Assembly: GCF_013128195.2 (NCBI RefSeq)
Contig: NZ_CP053452.2
Location: 2,046,001-2,110,000 of the forward strand
Reading direction: 5' to 3'
Source of the DNA: Frigoriglobus tundricola
GTDB taxonomy: Bacteria > Planctomycetota > Planctomycetia > Gemmatales > Gemmataceae
Length of the DNA stretch: 64,000 nt
In this document: positions 35,692 through 44,671 of the stretch, piece after piece
Layout of the letters: the number at the start of each line of letters is the position of its first letter
Position numbering within the stretch: the stretch's first letter is position 1
The notes under the pieces: model-generated
Told to the model about the DNA's origin: nothing
Databases searched by the model: none
The model's input: the letters and a program-made list of their open reading frames with translations, nothing else
Position numbers and translations under genes: made by a program

Positions 35692-38322
35692 TCACTCTCC
35701 GATCACGTCCTCGAACTTGAACACCGCGACCGTCTTCCGCGGCGTCACGGTCATCGCGCCGATGTAGATGGTGCGCGTGCTGCCGGTCGTGGTCGGTGTT
35801 GTCACGACGACCGGCGAACACATCACCCCGCCGTCGGGCTTTCCGTCCCAGACGAAGCCGGGCAGCATCTTCTGCCAGTTCACCGTGCCGGTCTGCGGGT
35901 TCAGGCACACCATCAACCCTTCCTGCGACACCGCATACACCGCGATCGGGAACCCGCCGCTCGTCGCGACCGCCGGGCAACTCAGGACCGCGCCGCCGAT
36001 GCCCACCTTCCACCGCAACTTGCCCGTTTTACGGTCCAGCGCGTACACGAACCCGTCCCGGCAGCCGACGTAAACGCTGAACGCGTCCGCCGCGACGCCC
36101 GTGTGAACCGATTTCGGCAGCGGGGCGCGCCACTCTTCCTTTCCGGTTGCGGCGTCCAGGCACACCACCGCCCCGGCCGCGTCCTTCTCCTCCGCGCCTT
36201 CCTCGTCGTAGTGCCAAGTGTCCGCACCCATGTTCCCGGTGCCGATCGCGTAGTACACCTGGCCCCCGCGCACCGTCGGCGCACCGAACACGCGCAGCTT
36301 CAGATCGGTGCGCCACTTCTCCGCGCCGGTGTTCGCGTCGAGCGCTGCGGCGACGTAGCTGTAGAGCCCGCTGCCCACGTACACGAGCCCGCTCGCAACG
36401 GCCGGGGCCGCGTCGATGTGGATGCCCTTCTCCTTACCGCCGGCGAACTGCCAGAGCTTCGCGCCGGTGTTCGCGTCGCAGCAGTAGAGGCCGTCGTCGC
36501 CGGCGGGGAAGTACACCTTGCCGTTCGCAACGGCCGGGGCGCCTTCGGTGTGGCTGGCGGTCTTGAACGGCTCCTTCCACGCCGGGGTACCGTCCGACAC
36601 GTTCGCACAGAACAAGCGACAGCCCTTGTCGAGGTGTTCGCCCTCGCCACAGTACACGCGGCCGCCGGCAACAGTCGGCGTACAGAACACCTTCTGCATC
36701 CCGGGCGCGTCGAACGCCCATTCGATTTTCCCGCTGTGCCGATTCACGCCGAGTATCCGCCCGGAGCCGGCACCACCGCCCATCGTGTCCATGCCGAAGT
36801 ACAATCGGTCGCCGTCGAGCGTCAGCCCCGACCAGACGCGACCGGTTTCCGTTGTCCGCGTTCCGCCTTCGATATCGAACGCCTCCAGCGCGACCGGGTT
36901 GCCGACGAGTCGCGGGCCGAAGTTCGCCTCCGCGTCACCGGCGGTGGTGTCGCCCAACCCGACTCGGACCCCCGTCGGCAGCACAGCAGAAAGCCCGCAC
37001 AGCACCAGCACCCCCAGCCCGACCGACTCGCCCGACAAACTCAGGCGGAGCGGGGGTTCGGTGCCGGTCGCGAGCACGTCGGCGCCTTTCGTGGCCGCAC
37101 GGTATGCGGCATATACGGTTGCGGCGACGAGCGCGATGCCGATGAAGGTCAGCTCGCGGAACGGCATTTCGACCGTGGCACTCCACCGCTCAGCGACGAC
37201 GGCAGTGAGCGCGGTACAGGCCGCGATGAACGCCGTCAGCCCCAGGAGCGCGGTGAGTTCGACCCGCCCCGGCGTACCGGTGACGGCGGGGTCTTCGGCC
37301 GCGAGGCGCCGGTAGCGCCGCCCGGACCAAAGCAGGCCCACCGCCGCGACCACAACCAGGTAAAGCGACACCGTGTCCGGCGCGAGCCACCGGCCCGAGG
37401 GGAGATAGCGCGGGAAGTAGCGGACGAAGACCGCCCAGTAGACGAGTGCGAGCGTGCTGTTGATGCTGGCGACGACGAGGAACGCCCGCCAGCGCTTCAT
37501 GCCGACGGCCATGCGGGCGAACACCCCGGGAAACAGCGCCGCGACGATCGCCAGCGGCCCCACGAGAACGAACGAAGGGATGACGGCGAACAACGCCGGC
37601 CCGCCCGGCGAGCGGGGGGCGTCAGCCCCCCGAGTCTGAGTGCGTTCTTGCTCTTTGGTTTCCTCGGGGGGCTGACGCCCCCCGCTCGCCGGGGTGGTTG
37701 AACTCGCCGGAGCGGGTGCGTCTTCGTCGCACTTTTTCTCCTCGGCCGGGCCGTAGCCGCCCTTTTCTTTCTCATCGGGCTCGGGCGGCTTGGCCTTCTT
37801 CGCGAGCGCGTCCTCGACCATCTTGATCATCTCGGCCGACGTGCCCTTGAACGTGCGGCGCAGGAGCGGCTCGCCGTGCAGGAACGCCCACCGCACCGTC
37901 TTGCCGTCCTCGTCGAGGGTGCCGTAGAGCGAGAACCAGGTGCCCTCGGTGAACGCCTTCGCGTTGTACAGCTTCCCCTGTTTGCGGACGAAGAACACCA
38001 GTTGCCGGGACGCGCCGAGGCGGTCGCAGATGGTTTTCGTGTCGCCGGCCTTCTTGCCCTCGTCGTCGCCGGTCATGTTCACCGGGAGCCGCTCGAACGG
38101 CGGCTCGCCTTTCAGTTTCCGGTCGAGTTTGAAGACCGCCGTCGGCCGGTCCTTGTTGTCGGGATCGAGTTTCTCCACTTTCGCGACGAAGATGTACTGA
38201 TCGCTCTCCAGAACCTCGGCCAGCGGCGTGAGCTTGGTGATGACCGCTTGTACGGTCGTGGCCGCGAGAACCAGGGCCAGTACGGAAAGTGACGCGGTCC
38301 GAAACGGTGCGAGGTGCGTCAT
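35692..38322 (-). CDS. Membrane protein with PQQ-like beta-propeller
   Basis: 876 residues. A signal peptide (TASLSVLALVLAATTVQAVI) precedes an N-terminal extracytoplasmic domain (about 30-200; VLESDQYIFVAKVEKLDPDN). A charged linker follows, then about six transmembrane helices (240-480; FAVIPSFVLVGPLAIVAALF, TVSLYLVVVAAVGLLWSG) and a C-terminal PQQ-like propeller (500-870) with repeated blades (GLYCCDANTGAKLWQFAG, ALDANTGAEKWRTD, ALDRKTGKLRWKVG, CLNPQTGTVNWQKM). The linker at about 209-239 is made of an in-frame palindromic element (RGADAPRSPGG). The fold is a scaffold or sensor type, and no catalytic PQQ site can be claimed. Confidence 0.85.
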   Translation of the reverse strand: MTHLAPFRTASLSVLALVLAATTVQAVITKLTPLAEVLESDQYIFVAKVEKLDPDNKDRPTAVFKLDRKLKGEPPFERLPVNMTGDDEGKKAGDTKTICDRLGASRQLVFFVRKQGKLYNAKAFTEGTWFSLYGTLDEDGKTVRWAFLHGEPLLRRTFKGTSAEMIKMVEDALAKKAKPPEPDEKEKGGYGPAEEKKCDEDAPAPASSTTPASGGRQPPEETKEQERTQTRGADAPRSPGGPALFAVIPSFVLVGPLAIVAALFPGVFARMAVGMKRWRAFLVVASINSTLALVYWAVFVRYFPRYLPSGRWLAPDTVSLYLVVVAAVGLLWSGRRYRRLAAEDPAVTGTPGRVELTALLGLTAFIAACTALTAVVAERWSATVEMPFRELTFIGIALVAATVYAAYRAATKGADVLATGTEPPLRLSLSGESVGLGVLVLCGLSAVLPTGVRVGLGDTTAGDAEANFGPRLVGNPVALEAFDIEGGTRTTETGRVWSGLTLDGDRLYFGMDTMGGGAGSGRILGVNRHSGKIEWAFDAPGMQKVFCTPTVAGGRVYCGEGEHLDKGCRLFCANVSDGTPAWKEPFKTASHTEGAPAVANGKVYFPAGDDGLYCCDANTGAKLWQFAGGKEKGIHIDAAPAVASGLVYVGSGLYSYVAAALDANTGAEKWRTDLKLRVFGAPTVRGGQVYYAIGTGNMGADTWHYDEEGAEEKDAAGAVVCLDAATGKEEWRAPLPKSVHTGVAADAFSVYVGCRDGFVYALDRKTGKLRWKVGIGGAVLSCPAVATSGGFPIAVYAVSQEGLMVCLNPQTGTVNWQKMLPGFVWDGKPDGGVMCSPVVVTTPTTTGSTRTIYIGAMTVTPRKTVAVFKFEDVIGE
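37604..37693. repeat. In-frame palindromic element (GGCGAGCGGGGGGCGT family)
   Basis: The perfect 31-base arms 37604-37634 and 37663-37693 surround a 28-base loop. The element is read in frame inside the PQQ-propeller gene as SGGRQPPEETKEQERTQTRG followed by ADAPRSPGG. Relatives are the intergenic palindrome at 40820-40910 and a single arm in the amidohydrolase gene. Confidence 0.9.
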
Positions 38323-38428
38323 GGCGGGTCAGTCCTTCAGGCAGGCAGCATCCCGTAGAGTCTACCCGAAGGGAACGGAAGAAACAGGGCGCCCGTCCCC
38401 CCGGTTACACGGCAAAAAAAGAGCGAAC

Positions 38429-40717
38429 TCACGTCCGACGGAACTGTTTATCGAGTTCTTGACGGCTGAACAGCAGTGACGTGGGGCGGCCGTGCGGGCA
38501 GTGGTGGCTGTCCTCCGCCATTTCGCGGAGGTGCAGCAGGTAGGCGATCTCCTCCGGCGACAGCTTGTCGCCGGCCTTCACCGCGGCCTTGCACGCCATC
38601 GTTGCCATCAGCAGGTGGAGCAGCGCCTCCTTGGCGGGCGGGCGCTCCTGGGTGACGAGGTGGTCGATCACCCCGCGCAGGATCTCGTGGGGGGCCTTGC
38701 GGCCGAGGAGCGTGGGGTAACTGGAAAGCAGGATCGTGTTCCCGCCGAAATCCGAGACTTCGAGACCCAGATCGCGGAGCGCGTCGGCGGCTTCGAGCAC
38801 CAGCGCGGCCTGCTCCGCGGGCAGGTCGATCGGCTCCGGGATGAGCAACCGCTGCACTTCGAGTTTGCCGTCCCGGATGCGGCGGCGCAGTTGTTCGAAC
38901 AGGATCCGCTCGTGCAGCGCGTGCTGGTCGATGACGAGCATCCCGTCGGTCGTTTCCAGCACCAGGTACGAATCGTGGAGCTGGATCGCCGTGTGCGGGG
39001 CGAGCTTCGGGAGTGCGGCAATCAGCGGCGGCGCGGAAGAACCCTCCCCCCGGCCCCCTCCCTGAAGGGAGGGGGTGACGGCGCGGGCCGCCCCTTCTAA
39101 TTCTGGAGACGTGAGTGCGTTCCTAAGGTCTTGCTCTCCCGCTCGCTCGCGCGAGGGGGGGCTTAGCCCCACGTTTCCCTTCTCGTTTTGCGAGAGAACC
39201 TCACCCGCAGGTTCGCCCTGTGCCCCCTTCTTCTCGGAGGAAGGGAGAGACGGACTGTTGTCTGTCTGAAGCCCCTCTGTTTTTGGAGAAGGAAGAGGGG
39301 AGGGGTAGGAAGAACCTCCCCCCCCGGCCCCCCTCCCTTCCCCCGGCCCGGTCAGCGGAGTTTCCCGCGGGCCGGGGGAAGGAAGGGGGGTGAACGCGCG
39401 CCAAGCGTCCTCCGATTCCGCTTGAGTAACAGAGTTCCGGAGGTCCTGCTCCCCTCCCTTCAGGGAGGGGCGGGGGGTGGGGTCTTCGGGGGCCGGGGGG
39501 GTCGGTCTCGCCCCCTTCGCGCGCTCCTCGGGCGTGAGCACTCCTGCCGGCGTGCGCCAGAACGGGTCGGCCAGTTCGCCGCGCTCCCACGGGGCGAGCG
39601 TCTGCTCGGCCAGTTCGCGCCGCGGCGACGTGAACAGCGTCGGTGCGGGCAGCGCGGGGCTCACCGGCGGCTCGTCGCGCGGCCCACCGATCTCTTCGCC
39701 CCGCGGAACGGAGAGCTGCGGGATCAGGTTCTCTTTCAACAGCCGGTGCTTGATCGTGCCGCGGACCAGCGAATAGACGAGCGAGTTCTCCTGGAACCGC
39801 ACCTCGGATTTGGTCGGGTGGACGTTCACGTCCACCTTGTCCGGCGGGACCGTGACGTACAGGAACCCGATCGCGTACCGCCCGGACATGAGCAGCCCGC
39901 GGAAGGACTCTTGCAGCGCGTGGGCCAGGCTGCGGTCGCGGAACCAGCGGCCGTTCACGAACAGGTACTGCAGTTTCGCGTTGCCCCGGTCGCACTTCGG
40001 GTCGGCGATGTACCCCGTGAGCCGGAGCGGGCCGGGACCGGAGTCGAGTTCGTACAGCGCGTCGCGCACCTCGCCCGTGAAGAACAGTGCGACGCGGTCG
40101 AGCAGCCCGGCGCTGCCGGGGATGTCGTACACGAGCCGGCCGTTGTGCCGCAGCGTGATGTGCAGCGCGGGGTTCGCGAGCGCCAGCCGCGTGACGATCT
40201 CGCAGACGTGGCCGAGCTCGGTGGCGACGCTCTTCAGGAACTTCTTCCGCACCGGCACGTTGTAGAACAGGTGCCGCACCTCGATCCGCGTGCCGGGCGC
40301 ACCGTTCCACGGTTTCGCGGGCGTGAACGCCCCGCCGTCGCAGCGCACCTCGCACCCGCTGGCCGCCGCGTGCGTGCGCGACTGGAGCGTCACCTGCCCG
40401 ACCCCGGCGATGGACGCCAGCGCCTCCCCGCGGAAACCCATCGTGCCGATCTGGAACAGGTCGTCGGCCGTCGTGAGCTTACTGGTGGCGTGCTGCGCTA
40501 ACGCGAGCAGGAGGTCGTCCGGTTCGATGCCGCAACCGTCGTCAACGACGCGAATCAGCTCCGTGCCGCCCGCGTCGAGATCGATGTCGATGCGGGTGGC
40601 GCCGGCGTCGATCGAGTTCTCCAGTAACTCCTTCACGACCGACGCGGGCCGTTCGATCACCTCGCCGGCGGCGATTTTGGTGACAACGTCCGGCGGCAGT
40701 TGGCGGATGCGCGGCAT
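38429..40717 (-). CDS. mutL: DNA mismatch repair protein MutL
   Basis: 762 residues. The N-terminal GHKL ATPase is complete (VVKELLENSIDAGATRIDID, VVDDGCGIEP, TMGFRGEALASIAGVGQVTL, KVDVNVHPTKSEVRF). The C-terminal dimerisation/endonuclease domain carries DQHALHERILFEQ, matching the DQHA(x)2E(x)4E metal motif, plus MACKAAVKAGDKL and DSHHCPHGRPT, so this is a nicking-type MutL. The linker, about residues 405-565, is much longer than usual and consists largely of translated palindromic repeats (KGGEQDLRNS, GEQDLRNALT, RAVTPSLQGG). The start MPRIRQLPPDVV fits the family exactly. It probably shares a transcript with the TPR gene upstream only if the palindrome between them is read through. Confidence 0.95.
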   Translation of the reverse strand: MPRIRQLPPDVVTKIAAGEVIERPASVVKELLENSIDAGATRIDIDLDAGGTELIRVVDDGCGIEPDDLLLALAQHATSKLTTADDLFQIGTMGFRGEALASIAGVGQVTLQSRTHAAASGCEVRCDGGAFTPAKPWNGAPGTRIEVRHLFYNVPVRKKFLKSVATELGHVCEIVTRLALANPALHITLRHNGRLVYDIPGSAGLLDRVALFFTGEVRDALYELDSGPGPLRLTGYIADPKCDRGNAKLQYLFVNGRWFRDRSLAHALQESFRGLLMSGRYAIGFLYVTVPPDKVDVNVHPTKSEVRFQENSLVYSLVRGTIKHRLLKENLIPQLSVPRGEEIGGPRDEPPVSPALPAPTLFTSPRRELAEQTLAPWERGELADPFWRTPAGVLTPEERAKGARPTPPAPEDPTPRPSLKGGEQDLRNSVTQAESEDAWRAFTPLPSPGPRETPLTGPGEGRGAGGGGSSYPSPLPSPKTEGLQTDNSPSLPSSEKKGAQGEPAGEVLSQNEKGNVGLSPPSRERAGEQDLRNALTSPELEGAARAVTPSLQGGGRGEGSSAPPLIAALPKLAPHTAIQLHDSYLVLETTDGMLVIDQHALHERILFEQLRRRIRDGKLEVQRLLIPEPIDLPAEQAALVLEAADALRDLGLEVSDFGGNTILLSSYPTLLGRKAPHEILRGVIDHLVTQERPPAKEALLHLLMATMACKAAVKAGDKLSPEEIAYLLHLREMAEDSHHCPHGRPTSLLFSRQELDKQFRRT
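39036..39145 (-). repeat. In-frame palindromic element (GEQDLRNS family), copy 2, in mutL
   Basis: Read on the minus strand the copy gives GEQDLRNALTSPELEGAARA followed by VTPSLQGGGRGEGSS. The end hairpin ctccctgaagggag at about 39058-39071 matches copy 1. The frame and orientation relative to the host gene are the same as in copies 1, 3 and 4. Confidence 0.8.
39330..39490 (-). repeat. In-frame palindromic element (GEQDLRNS family), copy 3, in mutL
   Basis: Read on the minus strand the copy gives PTPRPSLKGGEQDLRNS, a variable segment, then DAWRAFTPLPSPGP. The distal end is extended by another GC-rich palindrome (ggcccgcgggaaactccgct and its partner). Between copies 2 and 3 lies further repeat-derived coding (GEPAGEVLSQ). 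Confidence 0.8.
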
Positions 40718-40819
40718 TGCGGGTTCGGTTCCGAGCGAATTACGGCGACAGAAAGTAGTATCGCGGGCGAGCAGACGGGAAGGAACCCCAGTTGAACCGC
40801 CCCCGGCTTGAATCGCCCC

Positions 40820-40910
40820 CGGCGAGCGGGGGCGTAAGCCCCCCGAGTCAACAAATGGGTGAACGGGAGGTATGCGTTGACTCGGGGGGCTTACGCCCCC
40901 CCGCTCGCCG
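40820..40910. repeat. Intergenic palindromic repeat (GGCGAGCGGGGGCGT family)
   Basis: Arms 40820-40852 and 40876-40910 pair with one small length difference in the G/C run and surround a 23-base loop. It lies between the TPR gene and mutL on the minus strand, and it is the intergenic counterpart of the element inside the PQQ-propeller gene. Confidence 0.92.
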
Positions 40911-40937
40911 AGGTGCCACGCGCACGCCGAGGTGTGA

Positions 40938-42182
40938 TCACGCGCCCGCGGAACGCACGGGCCGGCCGCTGCGGTACAGTTCCAGCCGCGCCCGGTAGTC
41001 CGCGCGGCGGCCCTCGTCCGGCAGCAGGCCGAGCGCCTTTTCCTGCCACTTGACCGCGTCCTCGAACTCGCCGCCCTCGGCGCACGCCGCGGCCAGCGTG
41101 TCGAGGAAGCTCGGTTCGCCCCACTCGGTGAGTTCGCACGCGCGGGTCGCGCACTCGTGCGCCTGCCGGCCGTTGCGCACGTCGGGGTCCGGGCACGTGG
41201 CCCAGATCCAGGCGAGCTGGTTGAACGTGGGCGCGCTGCGCGGGTCGCGTTTGAGCGCTTCCATGTGGTCGCGGATCGCGAGCGCGTAGTTCTGCCGCGC
41301 GTAGTGGACACTGGCCCGGTACGTGTACGGCAGCACCGCCGCGGGCGCGAGCCGCACCGCTTCGGTGAAGTCGGCGAGCGCCCCATCGGAGTCCCCGAGC
41401 GCCCTTCGCGCGCAGCCCCGGACCTCAAACGCCTTTACCACGCCGGGCGCGAGTTTCAGGACCGCGTCACAATCGGTGACGGCCCCCGCGTTGTCGCTCA
41501 GGAGCCACCGGCACAGCCCCCGGCCCAGAAGAGCGAACCCGTGGTCCGGTTTGAGCGCCAGCGCCGCGGAGTAATCGGCGACCGCGCCGGTGAAGTCCTG
41601 CGACTGCTGCCGCACGGCGGCGCGGAGGCACAGGGCCTCCGCGTTGTGGGGATCGGCCGCGAGGATCGCGTCCGCGTCTTCGGTCGCCGCCGCGTGGTTC
41701 TCGAGATCGAGGTGGAGCTGCGCGCGCCAGAGGCGGTACCGGGCCGCGTGGGCCGGGTCGGCGGCGATCGCCGCGGCGAAGTCCGCGAACGCCGCGGGAC
41801 TGTCCCCGCGGGCGGCGTGGCACCGCCCGCGGAGCGCGAGCAGTTCCACACGGGCCGAATCGAGCGCCAGCGCGCGGTCGCAGTCGGCAACGGCCTGGTC
41901 GAACTGCCGCTGGGCGTACAGCTCCGCGGCCCGGTCGGCGTACCCCCGCGCGTCGCTCGGTTTCAGGCGGATGGCCTGGTCGAGGTCGTTCAGGGCCCGC
42001 ACCCGGTCGCCCATTTCGAGGTACGCATAGGCGCGGAGCCGGTACACGTCGGACACGTTCGGCCGCAGCCGGATGGCGCGGGAAAAGCACTCGACGGCCT
42101 CCTGAAAGTCGCCGGCGTCGAGTGCCTTGTGCCCGCGGGTGAACAGGTCCTGGGCGTCGTCGGTGGCGCGGTCGCGTGGCAT
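40938..42182 (-). CDS. Tetratricopeptide repeat protein
   Basis: A 414-residue cytoplasmic protein (no signal peptide) built of about ten TPR units, for example AQDLFTRGHKALDAGDFQEA, AVECFSRAIRLRPNVSDVYR, ALNDLDQAIRLKPSDARGYA, AVADYSAALALKPDHGFALL and ALADFTEAVRLAPAAVLPYT. The C-terminal part resembles the planctomycete/cyanobacterial ending FNQLAWIWATCPDPDVRNG with ALGLLPDEGRRADYRARLEL. TPR domains mediate protein binding, and no partner is indicated. A long gene-free stretch lies upstream. Confidence 0.9.
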   Translation of the reverse strand: MPRDRATDDAQDLFTRGHKALDAGDFQEAVECFSRAIRLRPNVSDVYRLRAYAYLEMGDRVRALNDLDQAIRLKPSDARGYADRAAELYAQRQFDQAVADCDRALALDSARVELLALRGRCHAARGDSPAAFADFAAAIAADPAHAARYRLWRAQLHLDLENHAAATEDADAILAADPHNAEALCLRAAVRQQSQDFTGAVADYSAALALKPDHGFALLGRGLCRWLLSDNAGAVTDCDAVLKLAPGVVKAFEVRGCARRALGDSDGALADFTEAVRLAPAAVLPYTYRASVHYARQNYALAIRDHMEALKRDPRSAPTFNQLAWIWATCPDPDVRNGRQAHECATRACELTEWGEPSFLDTLAAACAEGGEFEDAVKWQEKALGLLPDEGRRADYRARLELYRSGRPVRSAGA

Positions 42183-43260
42183 GGTGGCGCGGGTATACCA
42201 GTGTGTCAGGTTCGCCGAAAAATCGGAAAACGCGAACGTGAGAACGGGCCGGCGGCACGGGCGACCGGTGGGGATATCTTAGCGTACCCGTGACCCGCTG
42301 TGAAACCGAGATACCGGGTTCCACTTCGATCGGCGGGCGGGCGGAAACCGGGCCGCGCCGGCGCGAGCACCCGGTTCGCGGCTCGGAGCGACCGGGCGGG
42401 GTGCCGGCCACCCGCCCGACAACGACCAGACTGTAATTCGCTATTGACTGTTATTGCTACTAACGACTAATACATCTATGAGGCCTGGTGCGCGACGGTC
42501 GACGAGAAAATTTCGGCGCCGTCCTGGCGCGTGCTCCGTGTTTCTCCTAAACTTGAACAATCCCGAACTCGATCGCGCTCCGCGCACTCCCACATGAACC
42601 CGGCGATGCGACACCGCCAACGCGGGGCGCGTATCGTAACGCGGCGGGACGGCGTCCGCCCAAGAAAATGTTTAGCGGAGGAGCCGTCTCGCCGCAACTT
42701 AAACCGCGGAACTGCTCAACAGTTTAGGGCCAAGAAAATATGCGTTATTGATTGTATTTCTATTGCATTGATTCTCGAATTGGGGCACATACGCTCCTAC
42801 CCTGGGCGGTGGTGTATCGCTTACGAACAGCCGCTCAACGCGGCGTGCGGGGCCACCCGCGGAATATCGCCCACTCGGGCTTTGAACGGTGGTAGTGAGT
42901 GTTCGCGCCGGTCACAAAGACATGAATCCCACGCAGCGGCCCAAATTGCTGTAAGTGTTGACTCGGTGGCCACTTGCACCGTTACTGCATAGCAACTAAT
43001 AAGCTTCCAAACCCTTTTTAATGGCCGACGCTGCCAGTTTTTTGTGACGGCGTGAATGAAACGGATGTCTTGTGGCATTCGAATAGCAGGAAACATGAGT
43101 CTCGTAGATACCGGATGATCATTCGATTCGAATTTACCACTTGTAGCTTTTTACACGAATATGAAATCTCGGGCCGATTGTGCGAATTTGGTAATTGAGT
43201 GAAAAGTGCCCTTGGATCGCACGACGAATCCCCGCCCGTTGAACACCCTTAGGGTCACGG
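42183..43260. other. 1.08-kb gene-free, AT-richer region
   Basis: No open frame here has protein-like composition; the longest ones are Arg/Ser-rich or cysteine-scattered. AT-rich islands occur at 42435-42480 (attgactgttattgctacta), 42730-42790 and 42990-43200. No palindromic repeat of the kinds found elsewhere was recognised. The region separates the divergent TPR and receiver genes and must include both promoters. A non-coding RNA or decayed gene cannot be excluded. Confidence 0.5.
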
Positions 43261-43806
43261 ATGTCTCCTTCCACCGGTCCCACTCGAGATGATCCAACGA
43301 CGGCCCGAGGCGCACGATCGACGGCGCGACCGCCGGGGGTTCTGATCGTTGACGACCACGACGACGTGCGCAACTTCTTGGGCGTTCTCTCGCGGACCCA
43401 CGGGTTCGCGGTGTGGCTCGCGGCCGGGGGGCTCGAAGGCGAAGCGATTTACCGCGCCTACAGTTCCGAGATCGATCTGATCCTACTCGACGTCCGGATG
43501 CCGGACCGTGACGGCCCGGACACACTGGTTGCAATCCGCGCGATCAATCCGACCGTTCCGTGTTGCTTCATCAGTGGGCACACGGGACATTACACCGAGG
43601 AACATCTTCTGGGGCTCGGGGCTTCCGCGCTCTTACGCAAACCGTTTCGGGTGCCGGAACTGGTCGATCACCTGCGGCGGCTGAGCGCGCCGACCGGATC
43701 GCGGGACGAAAACGGGTGCTGCCACACGGGTGCGTCCGGTCACGCGGCCGAAGGGCACCCGACCCGGGTTGCGCGACGAGCCATCGAATACGCAGAGGAA
43801 CGATGA
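43261..43806 (+). CDS. Single-domain response regulator (receiver)
   Basis: A 181-residue protein with a complete REC domain at about residues 25-140: acidic pair in VLIVDDHDDVRNF, phospho-acceptor Asp in IDLILLDVRMPDRDGPDTL, switch Ser in CCFISGHTG and the Lys in ALLRKPFRVPELVDHL. About 40 C-terminal residues form no known output domain, so it probably acts by protein contact. No histidine kinase is adjacent. The ATG at 43261 leaves a 25-residue low-complexity N-terminus; internal starts are few. Confidence 0.87.
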   Translation: MSPSTGPTRDDPTTARGARSTARPPGVLIVDDHDDVRNFLGVLSRTHGFAVWLAAGGLEGEAIYRAYSSEIDLILLDVRMPDRDGPDTLVAIRAINPTVPCCFISGHTGHYTEEHLLGLGASALLRKPFRVPELVDHLRRLSAPTGSRDENGCCHTGASGHAAEGHPTRVARRAIEYAEER

Positions 43807-44233
43807 GCGGGCGGCTCGAGCCTGAGCCCCCTGAATAGCCGACGCGATCGGCCCGCGTGTGAAGCGCGATTGGCTCGACTGCGGGCGGTTCGCGCCCCGA
43901 GTGGTGATGCAGCTCAGGAGCGCCCTCCCGTGGGCGCACCCGGACCTGTGGACTCCGTCTTTCGGGCGATCCGGGAGTGGTTCTCGCCCGTGCGTACGAG
44001 AGTTCGAGCCGACCAAAGCACAAATGATTGCGGACGACCGAACCCGTTTTGGCAACGCGGGTGCCACGGGCCGGCGCCCCGCTGGAGCCCGGTACCGGCG
44101 CGGACGAAGGTTTTGGCCGTCCGTATGTTGTCAGGAAGCCGAGTTGAGTGAGAGTGAGAGCGAGAGCGGGGCGCCCCGCTCGGCACGCGCGACGACAACT
44201 CGCACCGCCCGACGGATGGAGGGCTGCTGTCGC
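43807..44233. other. Intergenic region between receiver and small membrane protein genes
   Basis: About 427 bases in which no convincing ORF is seen. A short tg/ag-rich tandem (gagtgagagtgagagcgaga) lies at about 44146-44165. The following gene has an in-frame upstream extension across this stretch, but it is compositionally noise. Confidence 0.4.
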
Positions 44234-44614
44234 GTGAACGACCTGACCTGGTATCTGGTACTGTGGGCCGCCGTCACCGGTCCCGGGTTACTGATCGGAT
44301 TACTCGGGGTGTTCCCCAAGGCCGGTCGGTCGTGGTGGTCCGCCCTTCTCCCCTTCTACAACATTTACGTTCTCGTCGTCGTCGTCGCCCGCCTCAACGT
44401 GCTGTGGTTCGTGCTGCTGTTCGTACCCATCGTGCAACTCGCCGCCGCCATTCTCGTGAACCTGGAGGTCGCCCGGCGGTTCGGTAAGTCCGAATCGTTC
44501 GGCCTCGGGCTCACGCTCCTCGGGTTCATCTTCTACCCCCTCCTCGGTTTCGGCTCGGACCGATATCAGGAGGGCGAAGGCATGCCCGTCGGTCCGTTCG
44601 ACCGGTTCGAGTAG
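44234..44614 (+). CDS. Small integral membrane protein, DUF5684-like
   Basis: A 126-residue protein with about three to four hydrophobic helices (LTWYLVLWAAVTGPGLLIGL, WWSALLPFYNIYVLVVVVAR, LNVLWFVLLFVPIVQLAAAI, FGLGLTLLGFIFYPLLGFGS). The WWSxLLPFYNIYVL and GFIFYPLLGFG patterns resemble DUF5684 proteins, which are of unknown function. The GTG at 44234 is preceded by GGAGGG at 44218-44223; the ATG at 44216 is an alternative. It is encoded just upstream of the RNA ligase gene. Confidence 0.75.
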   Translation: MNDLTWYLVLWAAVTGPGLLIGLLGVFPKAGRSWWSALLPFYNIYVLVVVVARLNVLWFVLLFVPIVQLAAAILVNLEVARRFGKSESFGLGLTLLGFIFYPLLGFGSDRYQEGEGMPVGPFDRFE

Positions 44615-44671
44615 CCGTTCGGCGGGCGGAGCCGGCTTGGTTTTCGGGGCCGGCGCCTTTAATCTGGCGGC

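Noticed and set aside
40718-41428. Upstream extension of mutL in the same frame
   Set aside because: The extension is Arg/Thr-rich noise that crosses a palindromic repeat and the antiparallel codons of the TPR gene. MPRIRQLPPDVV is the canonical MutL start.
42531-42992. Plus-strand 153-codon ORF in the 1.08-kb gap
   Set aside because: Arg/Ser/Cys-scattered composition, no start site with a ribosome-binding sequence and no domain character.
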